Positions 1 through 11,003 are shown, counted from the stretch's first letter. The stretch: 64,000 nucleotides of DNA from Pasteuria penetrans (GCF_900538055.1 NZ_UZAC03000001.1:1550001-1614000), one strand, 5' to 3'. Program-made: numbers and translations. The notes: generated from the letters alone by a model not told the origin.

Positions 1-197
1 TGAAAGGCGCAGTCTATGTCGAAACAGGAACCTATCCTTGGAACGAAGCCATGAGGGGCGAACCACCTACTGTCCTGGCGGAATCCGGTGCACAGATGGA
101 ATGAACCTGATGTAGGCCCTCATAAGGAGAACCACGAGAGACTGTCGCACGGAGACACCTGGCCTCAGCCAGGTGTAAAGGGCTAAGGAAAAAATTT
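1..197 (+). ncRNA. truncated group II intron fragment (third copy)
   Basis: The first ~190 bases match the middle of the two longer group II intron copies at 18362 and 45677, including AAAGGCGCAGT, the GTCGAAAC stretch, CTGATGTAGGCC, GAGACTGTCGCACG and CCAGGTGTAAAGGGC. The match stops at about GGGCTAAGG and is followed by unrelated AT-rich DNA, so domains V and VI are missing here. The 5' part lies outside the window. No reverse transcriptase is visible. It is most simply a 3'-truncated, inactive intron relic. Confidence 0.75.
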
Positions 198-833
198 AAA
201 GTCATATCGCCGCTTGTCCTCTATCAGAAACATAAAATCCTGCTCCTGGGAAGGGGCAGGATTTTGAGCGCGTAAAGATTCCGTACAGAAAAATCGGGCC
301 GGCCCCGGCGCCGAACCTACTCAAATAAAGAAAAACAAAGAAAAAACTTTCATAAATGCAAGGAAATGTAAATCAAAATGCAAGGTATTTGTAATTTGTA
401 ATCTATACAACTATATACAAAGATAGTATACCATAGAGATAAGTACGAATTGCTGCACAAAAGTCGAAAGGAAGTAAAACCGCCATCCGTCATTACAACG
501 TATGGGGCATAAGTAACAGGCTCGGGAATGGGATCTTTTGAGCTGGGGTGGGCAATGGGTGTGATCTTTTAGTCCGTGATGATTAGCAACAAGAACCAGA
601 GAGATACCTAAAGGAAGTACCAAAGGATGTTGGTTTACAAATCAATAGTCAGGTTGCAATCCAAAAATGAGAGGTTGACTTTTTTGATTATTTTATGTGT
701 ATTTAATTAAAAAAATTTATATATTTTTTAATTAAATAATCCCGTGTCCTGTGTTTAGGTGAAAACTCTATATATATTTAATAATTATCTAAAACATCAT
801 ATGACTTATTAATAAAAGGGGTATACAAAAACA
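198..833. other. intergenic region with two inverted repeats
   Basis: No supported gene. A hairpin at 233-265 (AAAATCCTGC paired with GCAGGATTTT) looks like a small bidirectional terminator. A perfect AT palindrome at 701-737 has 14-bp arms (ATTTAATTAAAAAA) around a 9-base loop, in the AT-rich DNA before the toxin-like gene. Confidence 0.4.
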
Positions 834-3217
834 ATGAAAAATAAAAACGATAACAAAAATTTTTGTCGATCACTATTTCATTACAGATCCAGATTGCTTT
901 TCAGCGGTATTGTTGTGGCAAGTCTGCCCTTTGTTTCGTCAGGAAAGTTAGTTGGGAAAGAGGAGGAATCTACGGAGCAGAAAGCACCCCCACAGAATAT
1001 TGCTGAGGAGGCAAGGGAGGATAACTCAAGTGAAAATTCCGCTTCCGATGAGGAATCTGCAGAGCAAAAGCAACAATCTTTACAGGGAAGTGTGGATTCC
1101 ATCGACAATGATAAGGGGAAAACGCTAGAACGAAAACAAGAAAAATTCGAATCAAAATTTATAATAAGGGAAGATATCGGTTCAGAGTCTGCTAAGGAGT
1201 TTTTACAATTTCTCAAGGGTGGGGTAACTGAACTTGATAAGGTAGGGGCATCTATCAATGCAATAGAGCAAAATTCACTATCACAGTACATAAAAAAATC
1301 TTTAAAGGAATCTTTACTGAAGCAAATAAACTTTGGGAAGATTTCATATATGCTTCAGCGCCCCTGGGTGCCAAGGATGAGGCAACCGAAGCAGTAGGAG
1401 AGGTTTTAGCAGGACTGGATAAGGGAGAAAGGACGGTCGCCGGGTGGGTTGGAAAAAAAATCGGTGGTTTTACTAGGGAGGCAGTTTCTGAATTGATCAG
1501 AAAGGCTGGAGAAAGTCCAGAGACCAAAGAGAATCAAAAATTACTGAATAGTATGGAAGAGTACATGAGAGAAGTGACTAGTGAAGAAGTCTATGAGGCT
1601 GAAAAAATAGCTGAAATGTTAGTGCCGGTGGCAGGGGAGGCAGCAGTAGGAAAGATAATAGGTGAAGAAGCAACAGCGACGGGGAATATGGTGGAAACAG
1701 TTACGAAAAATGTGGCAGCGGAGACAAGGAATCTGATAGAGTCAAAACCTTCAGTAGGGGAGAATGAATTGGAAGAAGGGGCAGGTTCAGGGAAAATCCT
1801 ATGCAGATCCAAGAGAACCCCTGGTAGGGATTGTATTCCGATTCAGGAAGAGTCAAGTCGTTCCAACAGAACGGCAGCAACTACGGACGGGGTTGTACCC
1901 AATACAGTGGCGGCTGTTGACGAGGGAGTAGTATCTAAAATAGTGATGTTACCATCACGTATTGTCTCATATTTTGTAAATTTTATCAATGATGCAATCG
2001 AAAAAACAACAGGATATGAATCCGGGGGTAACCTTGTTCCTGCAGAGGGGAGTACTATCATCCGTGAAGGTTTTTCCCAATCTGCCATTAGAGCATCCGG
2101 GGAACAGGAACCCCGGGGGATTCTAACTGCTAAAGACGGATCTCAGAAGGTATCGGGAGACGTGGTGCGTAGTGGGAGTACGTCTACTGGGGAAGAGACA
2201 TCTCAGGTGATGCATACTACTTCTCCAGGTATAGTATTGGAGAACGAAGAAGAACATCAAATGGTTATGAGGAAAAAAAACAGTAAAAGAAATAGAAAGA
2301 AGGGTACCATAAAGGCCATCACAGAGGAAACTACTGTCCACGATGTAAGGACCCCAGGAGGTATCACGGAGGGGGATAAAATCAAAGAAACGATGGATGG
2401 GAGTGCCCCTACGGGGAGTTCCTCTTTAATCTCCCCTGAAACTACTGAAGTACCCCACAGGGATGCAGCGCTGAAAAACGAAAAAGAATATCAAATGGTT
2501 ATGGGGGGGAAAAATAGTAAAAGGAATAGAAAGAAGGGTACCGTAGAGTCCATCACAGAGAAAACTACTATCCATAATGTAAAAACCCCAGGGTCTATTA
2601 CAGGAGGGGCTGTTATCCATAATGCGAGAACCCCGAGGGGCTACGCACGTCAGTTTCTTAAAGATCATCCTGACAGGGATTTAAAGGCTATGGCAAAGGA
2701 GATTTTCGGGGGAGAGGGCGATGTCGCCAAAGATACGCAGGAATATGAAAATGCGTACCATCGTCCCAACCATCATAAAAACATAAAGGTAATAAAAAAC
2801 CTTACTATCAATGAGGGAAATGGTATCAATTACAATGTAAACCTAGCTCCTGAACGTCTTAGGCACATTCTGGAACGTCATCATTTCGTATATTTTAATC
2901 GCGCTTACGCTATGGGAAAGAGTGCAAAGAGTAACTTATTTGCCTATGGGGCGAGTCCGGGGGATGTGGTTAACACCATAGAGCACCTCTTAAAGGATAA
3001 TGGGGATCTCATCTTCGCTGGGAAGCAATCCAGATCTAGCCGCTATTTTTTGGATTTGCAGGATACCAATAGAGCCAGATACCACATAGGTTTTCTTCAA
3101 AACTCCAAGGATAAAGTGTATGTTGATCAGTTCTATCCTCTAGATACTCCGGAATGGGAGGCTGTCAATGCAGAGATACAATCTGAGATCGATCATCCCA
3201 TATCCTCGAGTAGATAG
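834..3217 (+). CDS. secreted polymorphic-toxin-like protein, needs -1 frameshift
   Basis: Two overlapping reading frames form one gene. Frame one (834-1397, 187 codons) starts MKNKNDNKN with a basic N-region and hydrophobic core (LLFSGIVVASLPFVSS), a probable signal peptide. The second frame carries the remaining ~640 residues to the stop at 3217 and is open upstream of any start, back past an A7 run at 1292-1298. That run reads A-AAA-AAA in frame one, a classic -1 slippery heptamer. A -1 slip there joins the frames into a ~794-residue protein. The middle has two degenerate repeats 234 bp apart (DNA from 2236 and 2470) with a very basic KKNSKRNRKKG core. The C-terminal ~125 residues (HILERHH, SNLFAYG, FYPLD) resemble in pattern BECR/EndoU-type toxin nucleases; this is motif reading, not a search. 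No immunity gene follows on the same strand. Sequencing error or simple pseudogenisation are alternatives to programmed slippage. Confidence 0.6.
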
Positions 3218-3865
3218 CGGGGCCGGCAGCATCCCAACGGATGTGTGCATTTTCTGAGGGGATTTTTAATCCTACTTTTTTGCCTCTTTGGGTGACTTTT
3301 TCCTGCATTTTTGATTGCATCCCAAACACGGTATCACCCTCAAAACATAGGTAATTTTAGGTTCCTTATCACTGTCCACAAATCGCTCCCTGGGGATATT
3401 TTTCTAATCAATTATATTACTCATTAAGACTATAAATGGCAAAATTCATGAAACCACGGTCCCAATATAATTTAATAAATATTTAAATATTTTTAACATT
3501 ATATAGGACAACCGCCTCCATGCCCATTTCTGGCTTCATCTAGGAAGCTCCCGTCTACATATTTATTATTAAAATATCATTATACAAGAGATGCAGGGGG
3601 AGGCCATTCATGATCGATCCCCATGGCCGTCCTATGGGCCATCTCCCGGTTGAGGGCCGCCTCCTACCCCCCCTGCGAATATTCTTTCCGAGAGGGATCC
3701 CCATTCCACACTAGGGAGACAATATCGCGCCTAGGGCCCGACCCGCCTTCCATAAATTCCCCGGATCCAATGGGAATATAACAAACAAATGTTTTGCCAA
3801 TTGGACAAGAGGTACTCCCCCCCTTGTGGGGCCTGACAGGAGGCCGTTATGGGCATCTGTAATCA
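3218..3865. repeat. conserved downstream element, copy 1 (3240-3600)
   Basis: No gene seen. From about 3250 to 3440 and 3515 to 3580 the sequence matches 51945-52160 and 54683-54760, the two sides of the IS256-type insertion downstream of a secreted-protein gene. A shorter part (GCATTTTCTGAGGGG to CCTGCATTTTTG) also matches 49025-49095. The present copy has no insertion and so acts as the empty-site form. Function unknown. Confidence 0.6.
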
Positions 3866-4456
3866 TCAGAGAGGGGATTGTATTGTATGTAACCGCGCGA
3901 ATGGAAAAACCTTGCGCCCGGATCTAAACACATTCTGGTAGATCGATTCCATTCCAATTTCTGGATCCCATGACGATGGATACGGACACGAATCCCCTAC
4001 ACGAACGTACGTGTAGGTAGCATCCGCCTGAAGGAGGCTATAGCCGTTCCCCCCGTAGGGAACATTGATTCCATGCACTTGATTGAAATCATCATAGCGC
4101 CTAAATCGACGGGAAAAGGTAGAACGGGGGGTATCACTGTAACATAAACAACGGGGATCGTTTCGACAAATCCTACAGAGACCTACCATAAGCGCGGAGG
4201 GGATACAACTTTCCCCAACCAACAGAGCGTGTACCTTTGATAACGTTTCACAAGAACGGGTTCGAATCCCCCCTTCCACACTTATAGGGAAGGGAATCGC
4301 AAGAGAACCGCAACCCGCTTGTATGGTTCTTTTCCTGTAACCGTTTCTGCGAATGATATCCGTAGGGACTTCCCTTCTGAAGCCTCTACGGCCGATGGGG
4401 GTCACACTCATGACCAATGAACCACTCCAAAGCCCTGGAAAAAGAAGGCAAACCAA
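3866..4456 (-). CDS. hypothetical Cys-rich protein, doubtful
   Basis: An open frame of 196 codons with about ten cysteines, including CRICRND and CLCYSD, and a TTG as first start. No Shine-Dalgarno is obvious upstream and a stop lies close before the start. I do not recognise a family. Composition is unlike a typical housekeeping protein (many Arg, Ser, Gly). It could be a real accessory gene, a decayed one, or chance open frame in GC-richer DNA. Confidence 0.3.
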   Translation of the reverse strand: MVCLLFPGLWSGSLVMSVTPIGRRGFRREVPTDIIRRNGYRKRTIQAGCGSLAIPFPISVEGGIRTRSCETLSKVHALLVGESCIPSALMVGLCRICRNDPRCLCYSDTPRSTFSRRFRRYDDFNQVHGINVPYGGNGYSLLQADATYTYVRVGDSCPYPSSWDPEIGMESIYQNVFRSGRKVFPFARLHTIQSPL

Positions 4457-4854
4457 TATGGGGATTGGGGGAAAGTTCCCGCCCTAAACGCAAAATAGCC
4501 CCCTTGAACGGAACCCCCCCATAACGAACCCCTCATTTTTTGTAGGTATTTCCATCGATGTCGTGAAAAAGAGTGCATATCCTTTTCACATATCCAGGAA
4601 ACGGGGCCAGAATTTCAATAGCTCATGGTGGGAAAAACCCGTGGGGGACCCCCGATCCCATGCCCTATAGAAACCCCGTTAGAGTAGAACCAACCGATCT
4701 CCCCCCCAAAAGCAAAACATTGGCCCCGGGCGAGGGGGCCCTTTTATAGAATCCGGAAAAAAGAAACGGCATACACTGGAGGTCCGCCATTTCCCCCACG
4801 TTGCACCCACTCCATTGCCTGTACAATAGCAAAAAACAAAAAATCCCTGTTCAA
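4457..4854. other. intergenic region downstream of ftsH
   Basis: No gene recognised. A GC-rich hairpin with GGCCCC and GGGGCC arms at 4722-4740 is followed on the plus strand by CTTTT, a possible terminator with no obvious plus-strand gene before it. Confidence 0.3.
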
Positions 4855-6840
4855 CTACACATCTTTATCAGACGGGTCCTTACTTTTGCCCCCATCCTTT
4901 TTAGGGGACGCCTCCTCCCCACCGTTATTATGAAAACGAGGTGGATCAGGAACAATTCCCTTCTCCAGAAGATCCTTAATCTGACCTGAATCCAATGTCT
5001 CGTGCACTAGCAGGGTTTCAGCCATCAAATTCAACTTCTCACGATGCCGCCGCAAGATATCTTCAGCAATCTTATAACATCTGTTGATAATATCCTCTAT
5101 CTCCACGTCAATCTTGTAAGCCACTGCATCACTATAATTCTGATCCTGGCCAAAATCCCCACGACCCAGAAAAATCTGTCCTTGAGACTGTCCAAATTTC
5201 ATAGCCGCTAGATTCTTACCCATACCGTAATTCATAACCATGGAGCGAGCGATAGAAGAGGCACGCTCAAGATCATTACTAGCGCCCGTACTAACCTCAT
5301 CAAACACCAATATCTCGGCCACCCTACCGGCCAACAGACCACAAATGCGGTCCAACAATTCCGGTTCAGTAGCAATATAACGGTCCTCACGCGGCAACAT
5401 CATAGCGTAACCGCCCGCTTTACCACGCGGAACAATCGTCACCTTGTGAACAAGATCAGCATCCTTACAGTAATAACCCACAATCACATGACCAGATTCG
5501 TGATAGGCAACAATTTTACGTTCCTTAGGACTAATCACACGACTCCGCTTCTGCGGACCGGCCAGGACACGATCCACGGCCTCATCCACTTCCTCCATCG
5601 TGATCTTGTCGCGGTTATGGCGCGCAGCCAACAAAGCTGACTCATTAAGAACATTTTCCAGATCAGCGCCAGAGAAACCCGTTGTCCGCTGGGCTATGGT
5701 ACCCAATCGTACATCCTTTGCCAACGGTTTGTTGCGCGCATGCACCTTCAACACGGCCTCCCGACCGCGTAGGTCAGGTATACTCACCAAAACCTGCCGA
5801 TCAAAACGACCCGGTCTCAACAGGGCAGGATCGAGAATATCAGGGCGATTCGTTGCCGCGACCATGACAATACCCGTATTGGCATCGAAACCATCCATCT
5901 CCACCAACAATTGGTTTAGAGTCTGCTCACGCTCATCATGACCCCCTCCAAGACCTGCCCCACGCTGCCGACCCACGGCATCGATCTCGTCAATGAAGAT
6001 GATACAAGGAGCATTCTTTTTTGCCTGCTCGAAGAGATCACGTACCCGAGAAGCACCGACCCCCACAAACATCTCCACGAAATCAGACCCACTGATAGAG
6101 AAAAAGGGCACCCGAGCCTCACCGGCTACTGCACGAGCCAATAGGGTTTTACCCGTACCCGGGGGACCCACCAACAAAATGCCCTTGGGAATGCGGGCCC
6201 CTATGGCAGTAAACTTGCGACTCTCCTTAAGGAAATCCACAATCTCCTCAAGTTCGGCTTTCTCTTCATCGGCCCCGGCCACATCGTCAAAGGTAACACG
6301 CTTCTTTTCTTCATTATAGAGTCTGGCCCTACTCTTGCCAAAATTCATCACCCGACTGCCGCCGCCTTGTTGGTTGAGCATAAAAAACATAATCACACCA
6401 ATGACCAGCACCGGTAGAAAGGAAGAAAATAGGGTAATCCAAAGGGACCTATCCTTGGCTTTTTCAAATTTCAAACCAGGGGGATCCGCTTCCAACAGAT
6501 CAGAAATGAATCTTGAATCCTGTGGGGCATACACCCTAATCTTAGAGCCCCGCGGGGATTTTCCATTCGTTGGATTTCGGTATTCCGCCTCAACATTATA
6601 AGCACCATCTTCAACCCGGACGACAGGATTCCTTAAATCACCACGCTTCAGGTAAATATTGAACTTGTGGTAATCCCACTCTTCCGGTTCTTTTTTTCCA
6701 TTCAAAACCACCTGGATAGCACCAACTGCAACCAGGAGAAGAATAACGTAAATTATGGCATTCCTAAAAATATGTTTCTTCACCCTTGGCCTCCCCCCGC
6801 CAGTTCGCTCCATTGTACCATAGGCCCATTTCCCCCACAA
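4855..6840 (-). CDS. ftsH: ATP-dependent zinc metalloprotease FtsH
   Basis: Membrane-anchored AAA+ protease that extracts and degrades membrane and cytoplasmic proteins; in sporulating Bacillales it also affects spore entry. In the 661-residue reading: transmembrane segments at ~25-46 and ~133-154, Walker A GPPGTGKT at 225-232, Walker B IFIDEIDA at ~281-288, second region of homology [10 protein letters not shown]...GRFDR at ~329-348, and the zinc site HESGH at 447-451. Length is normal for the family. The first start is TTG with an AGGA about 7 bases upstream; an ATG at 6813 (codon 10) is the alternative. It follows tilS in the same direction after ~180 bp. The hprT gene that normally sits between tilS and ftsH in Bacillus is absent here. 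Confidence 0.97.
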   Translation of the reverse strand: MWGKWAYGTMERTGGGRPRVKKHIFRNAIIYVILLLVAVGAIQVVLNGKKEPEEWDYHKFNIYLKRGDLRNPVVRVEDGAYNVEAEYRNPTNGKSPRGSKIRVYAPQDSRFISDLLEADPPGLKFEKAKDRSLWITLFSSFLPVLVIGVIMFFMLNQQGGGSRVMNFGKSRARLYNEEKKRVTFDDVAGADEEKAELEEIVDFLKESRKFTAIGARIPKGILLVGPPGTGKTLLARAVAGEARVPFFSISGSDFVEMFVGVGASRVRDLFEQAKKNAPCIIFIDEIDAVGRQRGAGLGGGHDEREQTLNQLLVEMDGFDANTGIVMVAATNRPDILDPALLRPGRFDRQVLVSIPDLRGREAVLKVHARNKPLAKDVRLGTIAQRTTGFSGADLENVLNESALLAARHNRDKITMEEVDEAVDRVLAGPQKRSRVISPKERKIVAYHESGHVIVGYYCKDADLVHKVTIVPRGKAGGYAMMLPREDRYIATEPELLDRICGLLAGRVAEILVFDEVSTGASNDLERASSIARSMVMNYGMGKNLAAMKFGQSQGQIFLGRGDFGQDQNYSDAVAYKIDVEIEDIINRCYKIAEDILRRHREKLNLMAETLLVHETLDSGQIKDLLEKGIVPDPPRFHNNGGEEASPKKDGGKSKDPSDKDV

Positions 6841-7018
6841 CAGGCCGTCCTACCCACAAAACACCAAAATAAGCAACAAAAGACTGTTGAGGATCCCACC
6901 CACCGGGTTGGCCTAAGATCAGAACCCACATGGGGGAACAACAGCCTATACTTACTCAATCAGCAAAAATTTCATTCCATAGATCATAGAATTGTATACC
7001 CCAAACATTACTCCATTC

Positions 7019-8488
7019 CTAATCTTCCCCCTCATACCAGTTCGAACCTCCCCCCAAAGAGCGGGGACGATACAACAACAACAAACACCAACGGGTTCCC
7101 ACATGAACCCCCGCGCAACGAGCATACCGAATCCCGGGAACCCAAAGAATTCGTCCACCGGCCACGACCAAGGGCAAATGATCCCTCATCCTAGAAGGAA
7201 CCCGGGCCTCCATCAGTATTTTTTTCAGTTTCTTCGTACCCTGCATTCCAACACATTGCACACGATCCCCGGGTCGACGTGTACGAACCCGCAGTACATC
7301 CGGTAACCGATCCTTATCAAAAACCGCAACCTCCACATCGGATGGGGGAACAGGGAAATGAATCGCCTCCTCCCTCGCCATCGTACGCGCCTCGATCGTA
7401 CCAGCCCATCCAACCTCATCCACCTCACCTGGCACGGGAAGGATAACCTCCCTTGCTACAACCTCAATGGGGTTTTGTGAGTCATTTCTATGGGGTGGGA
7501 CGATGGAACAACCACGAACGAAGCGGAGCGTTGTATAACTACGCTCAAACCAAGCATCACAGGGTAAATCAATACGTCGTGAAGGGGAACGACCTACCGC
7601 TATTCTCCGAATCGGCTCCACCAAACGCCAAGACAATTCGCTAGTAACAGAAAGAAATCCCCCCAAAACATAACGAACAAGTCTACGCTGTAAGGCTACA
7701 GGCAAACACACAAAACCCTGTTGATCCAAGGACCATCGCACGTGGGTACATTCCCGTAGAACCCAACGACTAACCGCCTCCACCATACCCTCCCACATTT
7801 CCTCCTCTGCTTGTACCATAGCAGCTAGTCGTAGGAAAGCATCACGATAACGGGGGTTGTAGGCGGGAAATTGTGGTAATAGATCGTGACGTAAACGATT
7901 GCGAGCCTGATCACGTCTTGCATTACTAGAGTCAAAACAGGGACGCAGACCAACCTGTTGGATATAAGTTTCAATAACGGACCGGCTGATAGTCAACAGG
8001 GGCCTAACAAGGGTTGCATCCCTCCATTGACCAACAGAACGCATGCCCGCTAAACCGGCAACCCCCGTACCGCGCAGAAGATGCAACAACATCGTCTCCA
8101 CCTGATCATCGGCATGGTGCGCCAGAACGATCCGATCCGTCCCCAAAGTCCTCGCCAGCCGATACAAGGCATCATAACGAGCTTGACGGGCTCCAGCAGG
8201 TCTTGTCCCCCCAGGGCGAGAATTCAAATGCAAGTGCTCCCTTACATAAGGAATTTTCCAATCCCTAGCGAGAGAATTCACATATTGCTCCTCCGCCTCA
8301 CTCTCTGCACCACGCAAACCATGCTGAATATAGGCTACTACCAATCCCCAAGCATATTCCCTCTGCAACGTATACAACACATGCAGGAGTGCAACGGAAT
8401 CCGTACCTCCGGATACAGCAATCAATAATTTGGATCCATGGGGCAGCCAATTATGATGACGTAGTAAATACTGCAAACGTGACAGCAC
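7019..8488 (-). CDS. tilS: tRNA(Ile) lysidine synthetase TilS
   Basis: Modifies C34 of the CAU anticodon of minor tRNA-Ile to lysidine, so that AUA is read as isoleucine. The N-terminal PP-loop motif AVSGGTDSVALLH is intact (about residues 24-36), and the order spoIIE-tilS-ftsH is that of Bacillus. I chose the GTG at 8488 (VLSRLQYLL) because it places the PP-loop at the usual distance from the N-terminus and has a G-rich Shine-Dalgarno (GGGGGGA) upstream. The frame extends to 8575, but that would overlap spoIIE and add an unrelated N-terminus. From 8488 the protein is about 489 residues, within family range. The start lies ~24 bp after the spoIIE stop, suggesting co-transcription. Confidence 0.93.
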   Translation of the reverse strand: MLSRLQYLLRHHNWLPHGSKLLIAVSGGTDSVALLHVLYTLQREYAWGLVVAYIQHGLRGAESEAEEQYVNSLARDWKIPYVREHLHLNSRPGGTRPAGARQARYDALYRLARTLGTDRIVLAHHADDQVETMLLHLLRGTGVAGLAGMRSVGQWRDATLVRPLLTISRSVIETYIQQVGLRPCFDSSNARRDQARNRLRHDLLPQFPAYNPRYRDAFLRLAAMVQAEEEMWEGMVEAVSRWVLRECTHVRWSLDQQGFVCLPVALQRRLVRYVLGGFLSVTSELSWRLVEPIRRIAVGRSPSRRIDLPCDAWFERSYTTLRFVRGCSIVPPHRNDSQNPIEVVAREVILPVPGEVDEVGWAGTIEARTMAREEAIHFPVPPSDVEVAVFDKDRLPDVLRVRTRRPGDRVQCVGMQGTKKLKKILMEARVPSRMRDHLPLVVAGGRILWVPGIRYARCAGVHVGTRWCLLLLYRPRSLGGGSNWYEGED

Positions 8489-8511
8489 CAAAATCCCCCC
8501 GAATTCTAATG

Positions 8512-10944
8512 CTATACAGAACGCCGTACGGAAGCAACACCAGGAAAGCGGACCGTAGACCACTCCCCTACACACCGCTCCACTTTCGCCACAACAACTG
8601 TCATGTCATCCTTGGCCTCATGACCCCGCCGATCCCAGGCGGCTTCTAACAATGAATCAGCAAAATTCTGCGGATCCGGAATAGCCGCATTCCGTAGACA
8701 ATGCAACCAAGCAGCATCCTCCATAGCATCATACACACCATCTGTCATCAAAATAACCAGATCACCTGATTCTAACTCCACATGAAGGGGCTCTATATCC
8801 AATGTCGGCAAAATACCAATGGGCGGGTGGGAGGCACGCAAACGATGAACCTCTTGATCCCGCTTGACGAAACCGGGGGCGGAACCAATTTTCAAAAACT
8901 GTCCACTGGCCGTGTAGAGATCAACGAGCACAAGATCAACGGTAGTAAACATCTCTTCATCACTAGCACGCAAACGCAACACCGTATTGACGGTCTGTAC
9001 AGCCACCAGCGGAGCAATCCCCACCCGTAACAACCGGCGTAGGAGACGGAGGGCCGATTGACTCTCCTCCCGAGCCTTTTCACCATGCCCCATTCCGTCA
9101 CTCACAGCAAGAGCAAATTTGCCTGTTCCCAAATCTAGGGCACAGGAACTATCCCCGGAAACAGTCTTTCCTTCCTTGACCACCATAGCATGACCTATCC
9201 GTAGGCGATACCGCTGTGCCGAACCAAAACTGAGCAATGCACCCCGCCCATCCCCACAACTTGCATGACGTAATAGATGAACAGGTTCACCAAGAACTTG
9301 GCTAAGCAAGGGGGCAATCCAACGCTTTCCTACACCCTTCGCCCCCTGTTGCAATAAGGTAATTTCCAACTCAATTCTTCCGGGCTGAAGATTGATCACA
9401 TCAAGACGTTCCATGGGAATTCCACCCGCTATCAAAGCCCCCGATAACTTCTCCTCGCACGCCTCGGCTGCACAAACACCCCCCCGAATTTCTTTCGCCA
9501 AATTATCCATCACCTCGGCCATCCCACTCAACTGATCACGAACCAACTGACGGACTGCCATTTCTCGGGCATCACTACGTTCCCGAACCACACGGTGCGT
9601 ATAAACATCACGCAAAACATTGGCCGTTGGCTGGGGACGTACACAATATTTTCTCCAAGCCACAGTGGGCATAGCATTCCCCCCACTTCTGGATAACAAG
9701 GGGATCATCTTTCCTAATTCATTACAGGTTGTTTCCACATGACTATCCCAGCAGACAGCCTGCTTAGGACAGCCAGGACATACCCCCTCCGCAATGGAGG
9801 AAGCAAGATCGGCCAGCAAAGGTTGACCCTGGCCCCCGGTTTTGGTGATTCTCTCCTTACCCCCCCCAAAACTATGAGCCAACTCTTGGAATACCTGCAC
9901 GAATTTTTCCACGCGTTCCGCCGTAACGTCACGCAAACGCCGCAAATAGTCCTGCTGTACGGATTCCTGTACCACAGTACCCGGTATAATAGAAGCCAAC
10001 TGATCGGGCCAGCGTGCGGGAACGAGAAGGAGGAAAAATAGCGCCAGGCCAACCGTAAGCAGCATGGGAAGCAAGGGCACTGTTTCTGCATGCAAAAATA
10101 CATCCCAAAGCGCACTCAACCCAAAACAACAAAGGACACCACGCCGCCTACTCCCTGTCCACAATAAACCCGCTAAAAGACCAGCCAGGGGTAGGGAGGG
10201 AAAAAAGAAGGATGTGGGACCCCCCACCAAATAAAGAAAGGATACCACCAAGGTTCCAAAAGCACTGCCCCACAAACCACCCCCACCCCAAGCAACCATA
10301 GCCGTCAATCCGTGGGCTAGCCAGTCTGAAACACGAACACCCCAAAATCCCCAGTGGGCCGCTCCGGATACCACAGCAGCTAGGAAAAACAAACAAGCAA
10401 GGGTCATCTCGGGGCGGATGAGAAGCCGTCTTCGACCCGCCGTAAAGAGAGGAATCGCACGCATAAAAACGGGCACAAGGAGGGCAGACAGCATGCTGTC
10501 AACCAAGGCCAATGCCAGATCCTGACCGCGCACACCCCCCTCAACCAGCCAAAGAACACCATAGGAAAAAATGGAGGCAAATCCTACCCATACCATGGGA
10601 AACCGCAGAGGACCATGGGTACAACGCTCCCAACCTAAACCAATCAACACTAGCAATCCGAGTGATAACCATTGCTTACCTTGTAATGGAGAACCCAACA
10701 AAGCACCCAATACAGAGCCCAACACCGTGGGCCAATAGAAAGTTCTTGCCACCCCAAAAACCGCCATTGCATAGGGTAATGCAAACGGCGAAAGGGTGCC
10801 TAACAGCTCCGCGCGTCCCAGACTCACACCGGCCAGGAAAATCCCCAACACAGTCCACGACCCGCGCAACCGCCCGTGCCCTAGCCCCAACCGCGACCAT
10901 ACCAATCCCATGCAAACCCGCCCCCTCCAACCGCTGAACAGCAT
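8512..10944 (-). CDS. spoIIE: stage II sporulation protein E (PP2C phosphatase)
   Basis: SpoIIE dephosphorylates SpoIIAA, releasing sigma-F in the forespore, and interacts with FtsZ at the polar septum. The N-terminal ~330 residues are strongly hydrophobic with about ten membrane segments, followed by a regulatory region containing a cysteine cluster (CPGCPKQAVC). The C-terminal PP2C domain shows GDSSCA, SDGMGHG, MTDGVYDA and DDMTVVV, the metal-binding aspartates of the family. The frame is open to 10980, but the ATG at 10944 (MLFSGWRGR) has AGGGAG at good spacing and gives ~810 residues, near the Bacillus length. Two TTTGTCAAA-like sites lie upstream. The tRNA-Met gene upstream matches the B. 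subtilis order. Confidence 0.96.
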   Translation of the reverse strand: MLFSGWRGRVCMGLVWSRLGLGHGRLRGSWTVLGIFLAGVSLGRAELLGTLSPFALPYAMAVFGVARTFYWPTVLGSVLGALLGSPLQGKQWLSLGLLVLIGLGWERCTHGPLRFPMVWVGFASIFSYGVLWLVEGGVRGQDLALALVDSMLSALLVPVFMRAIPLFTAGRRRLLIRPEMTLACLFFLAAVVSGAAHWGFWGVRVSDWLAHGLTAMVAWGGGGLWGSAFGTLVVSFLYLVGGPTSFFFPSLPLAGLLAGLLWTGSRRRGVLCCFGLSALWDVFLHAETVPLLPMLLTVGLALFFLLLVPARWPDQLASIIPGTVVQESVQQDYLRRLRDVTAERVEKFVQVFQELAHSFGGGKERITKTGGQGQPLLADLASSIAEGVCPGCPKQAVCWDSHVETTCNELGKMIPLLSRSGGNAMPTVAWRKYCVRPQPTANVLRDVYTHRVVRERSDAREMAVRQLVRDQLSGMAEVMDNLAKEIRGGVCAAEACEEKLSGALIAGGIPMERLDVINLQPGRIELEITLLQQGAKGVGKRWIAPLLSQVLGEPVHLLRHASCGDGRGALLSFGSAQRYRLRIGHAMVVKEGKTVSGDSSCALDLGTGKFALAVSDGMGHGEKAREESQSALRLLRRLLRVGIAPLVAVQTVNTVLRLRASDEEMFTTVDLVLVDLYTASGQFLKIGSAPGFVKRDQEVHRLRASHPPIGILPTLDIEPLHVELESGDLVILMTDGVYDAMEDAAWLHCLRNAAIPDPQNFADSLLEAAWDRRGHEAKDDMTVVVAKVERCVGEWSTVRFPGVASVRRSV

Positions 10945-11003
10945 AGAAAGACTCCCTAATGAATGCCATCGCAGCCCCATTGTAACAGGAGAAACACGGA
11001 AAG

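Noticed and set aside
9714-10396. ORFs antisense or out of frame within spoIIE (9714-10115, 10148-10396)
   Set aside because: Shadows of the hydrophobic spoIIE N-terminal half.
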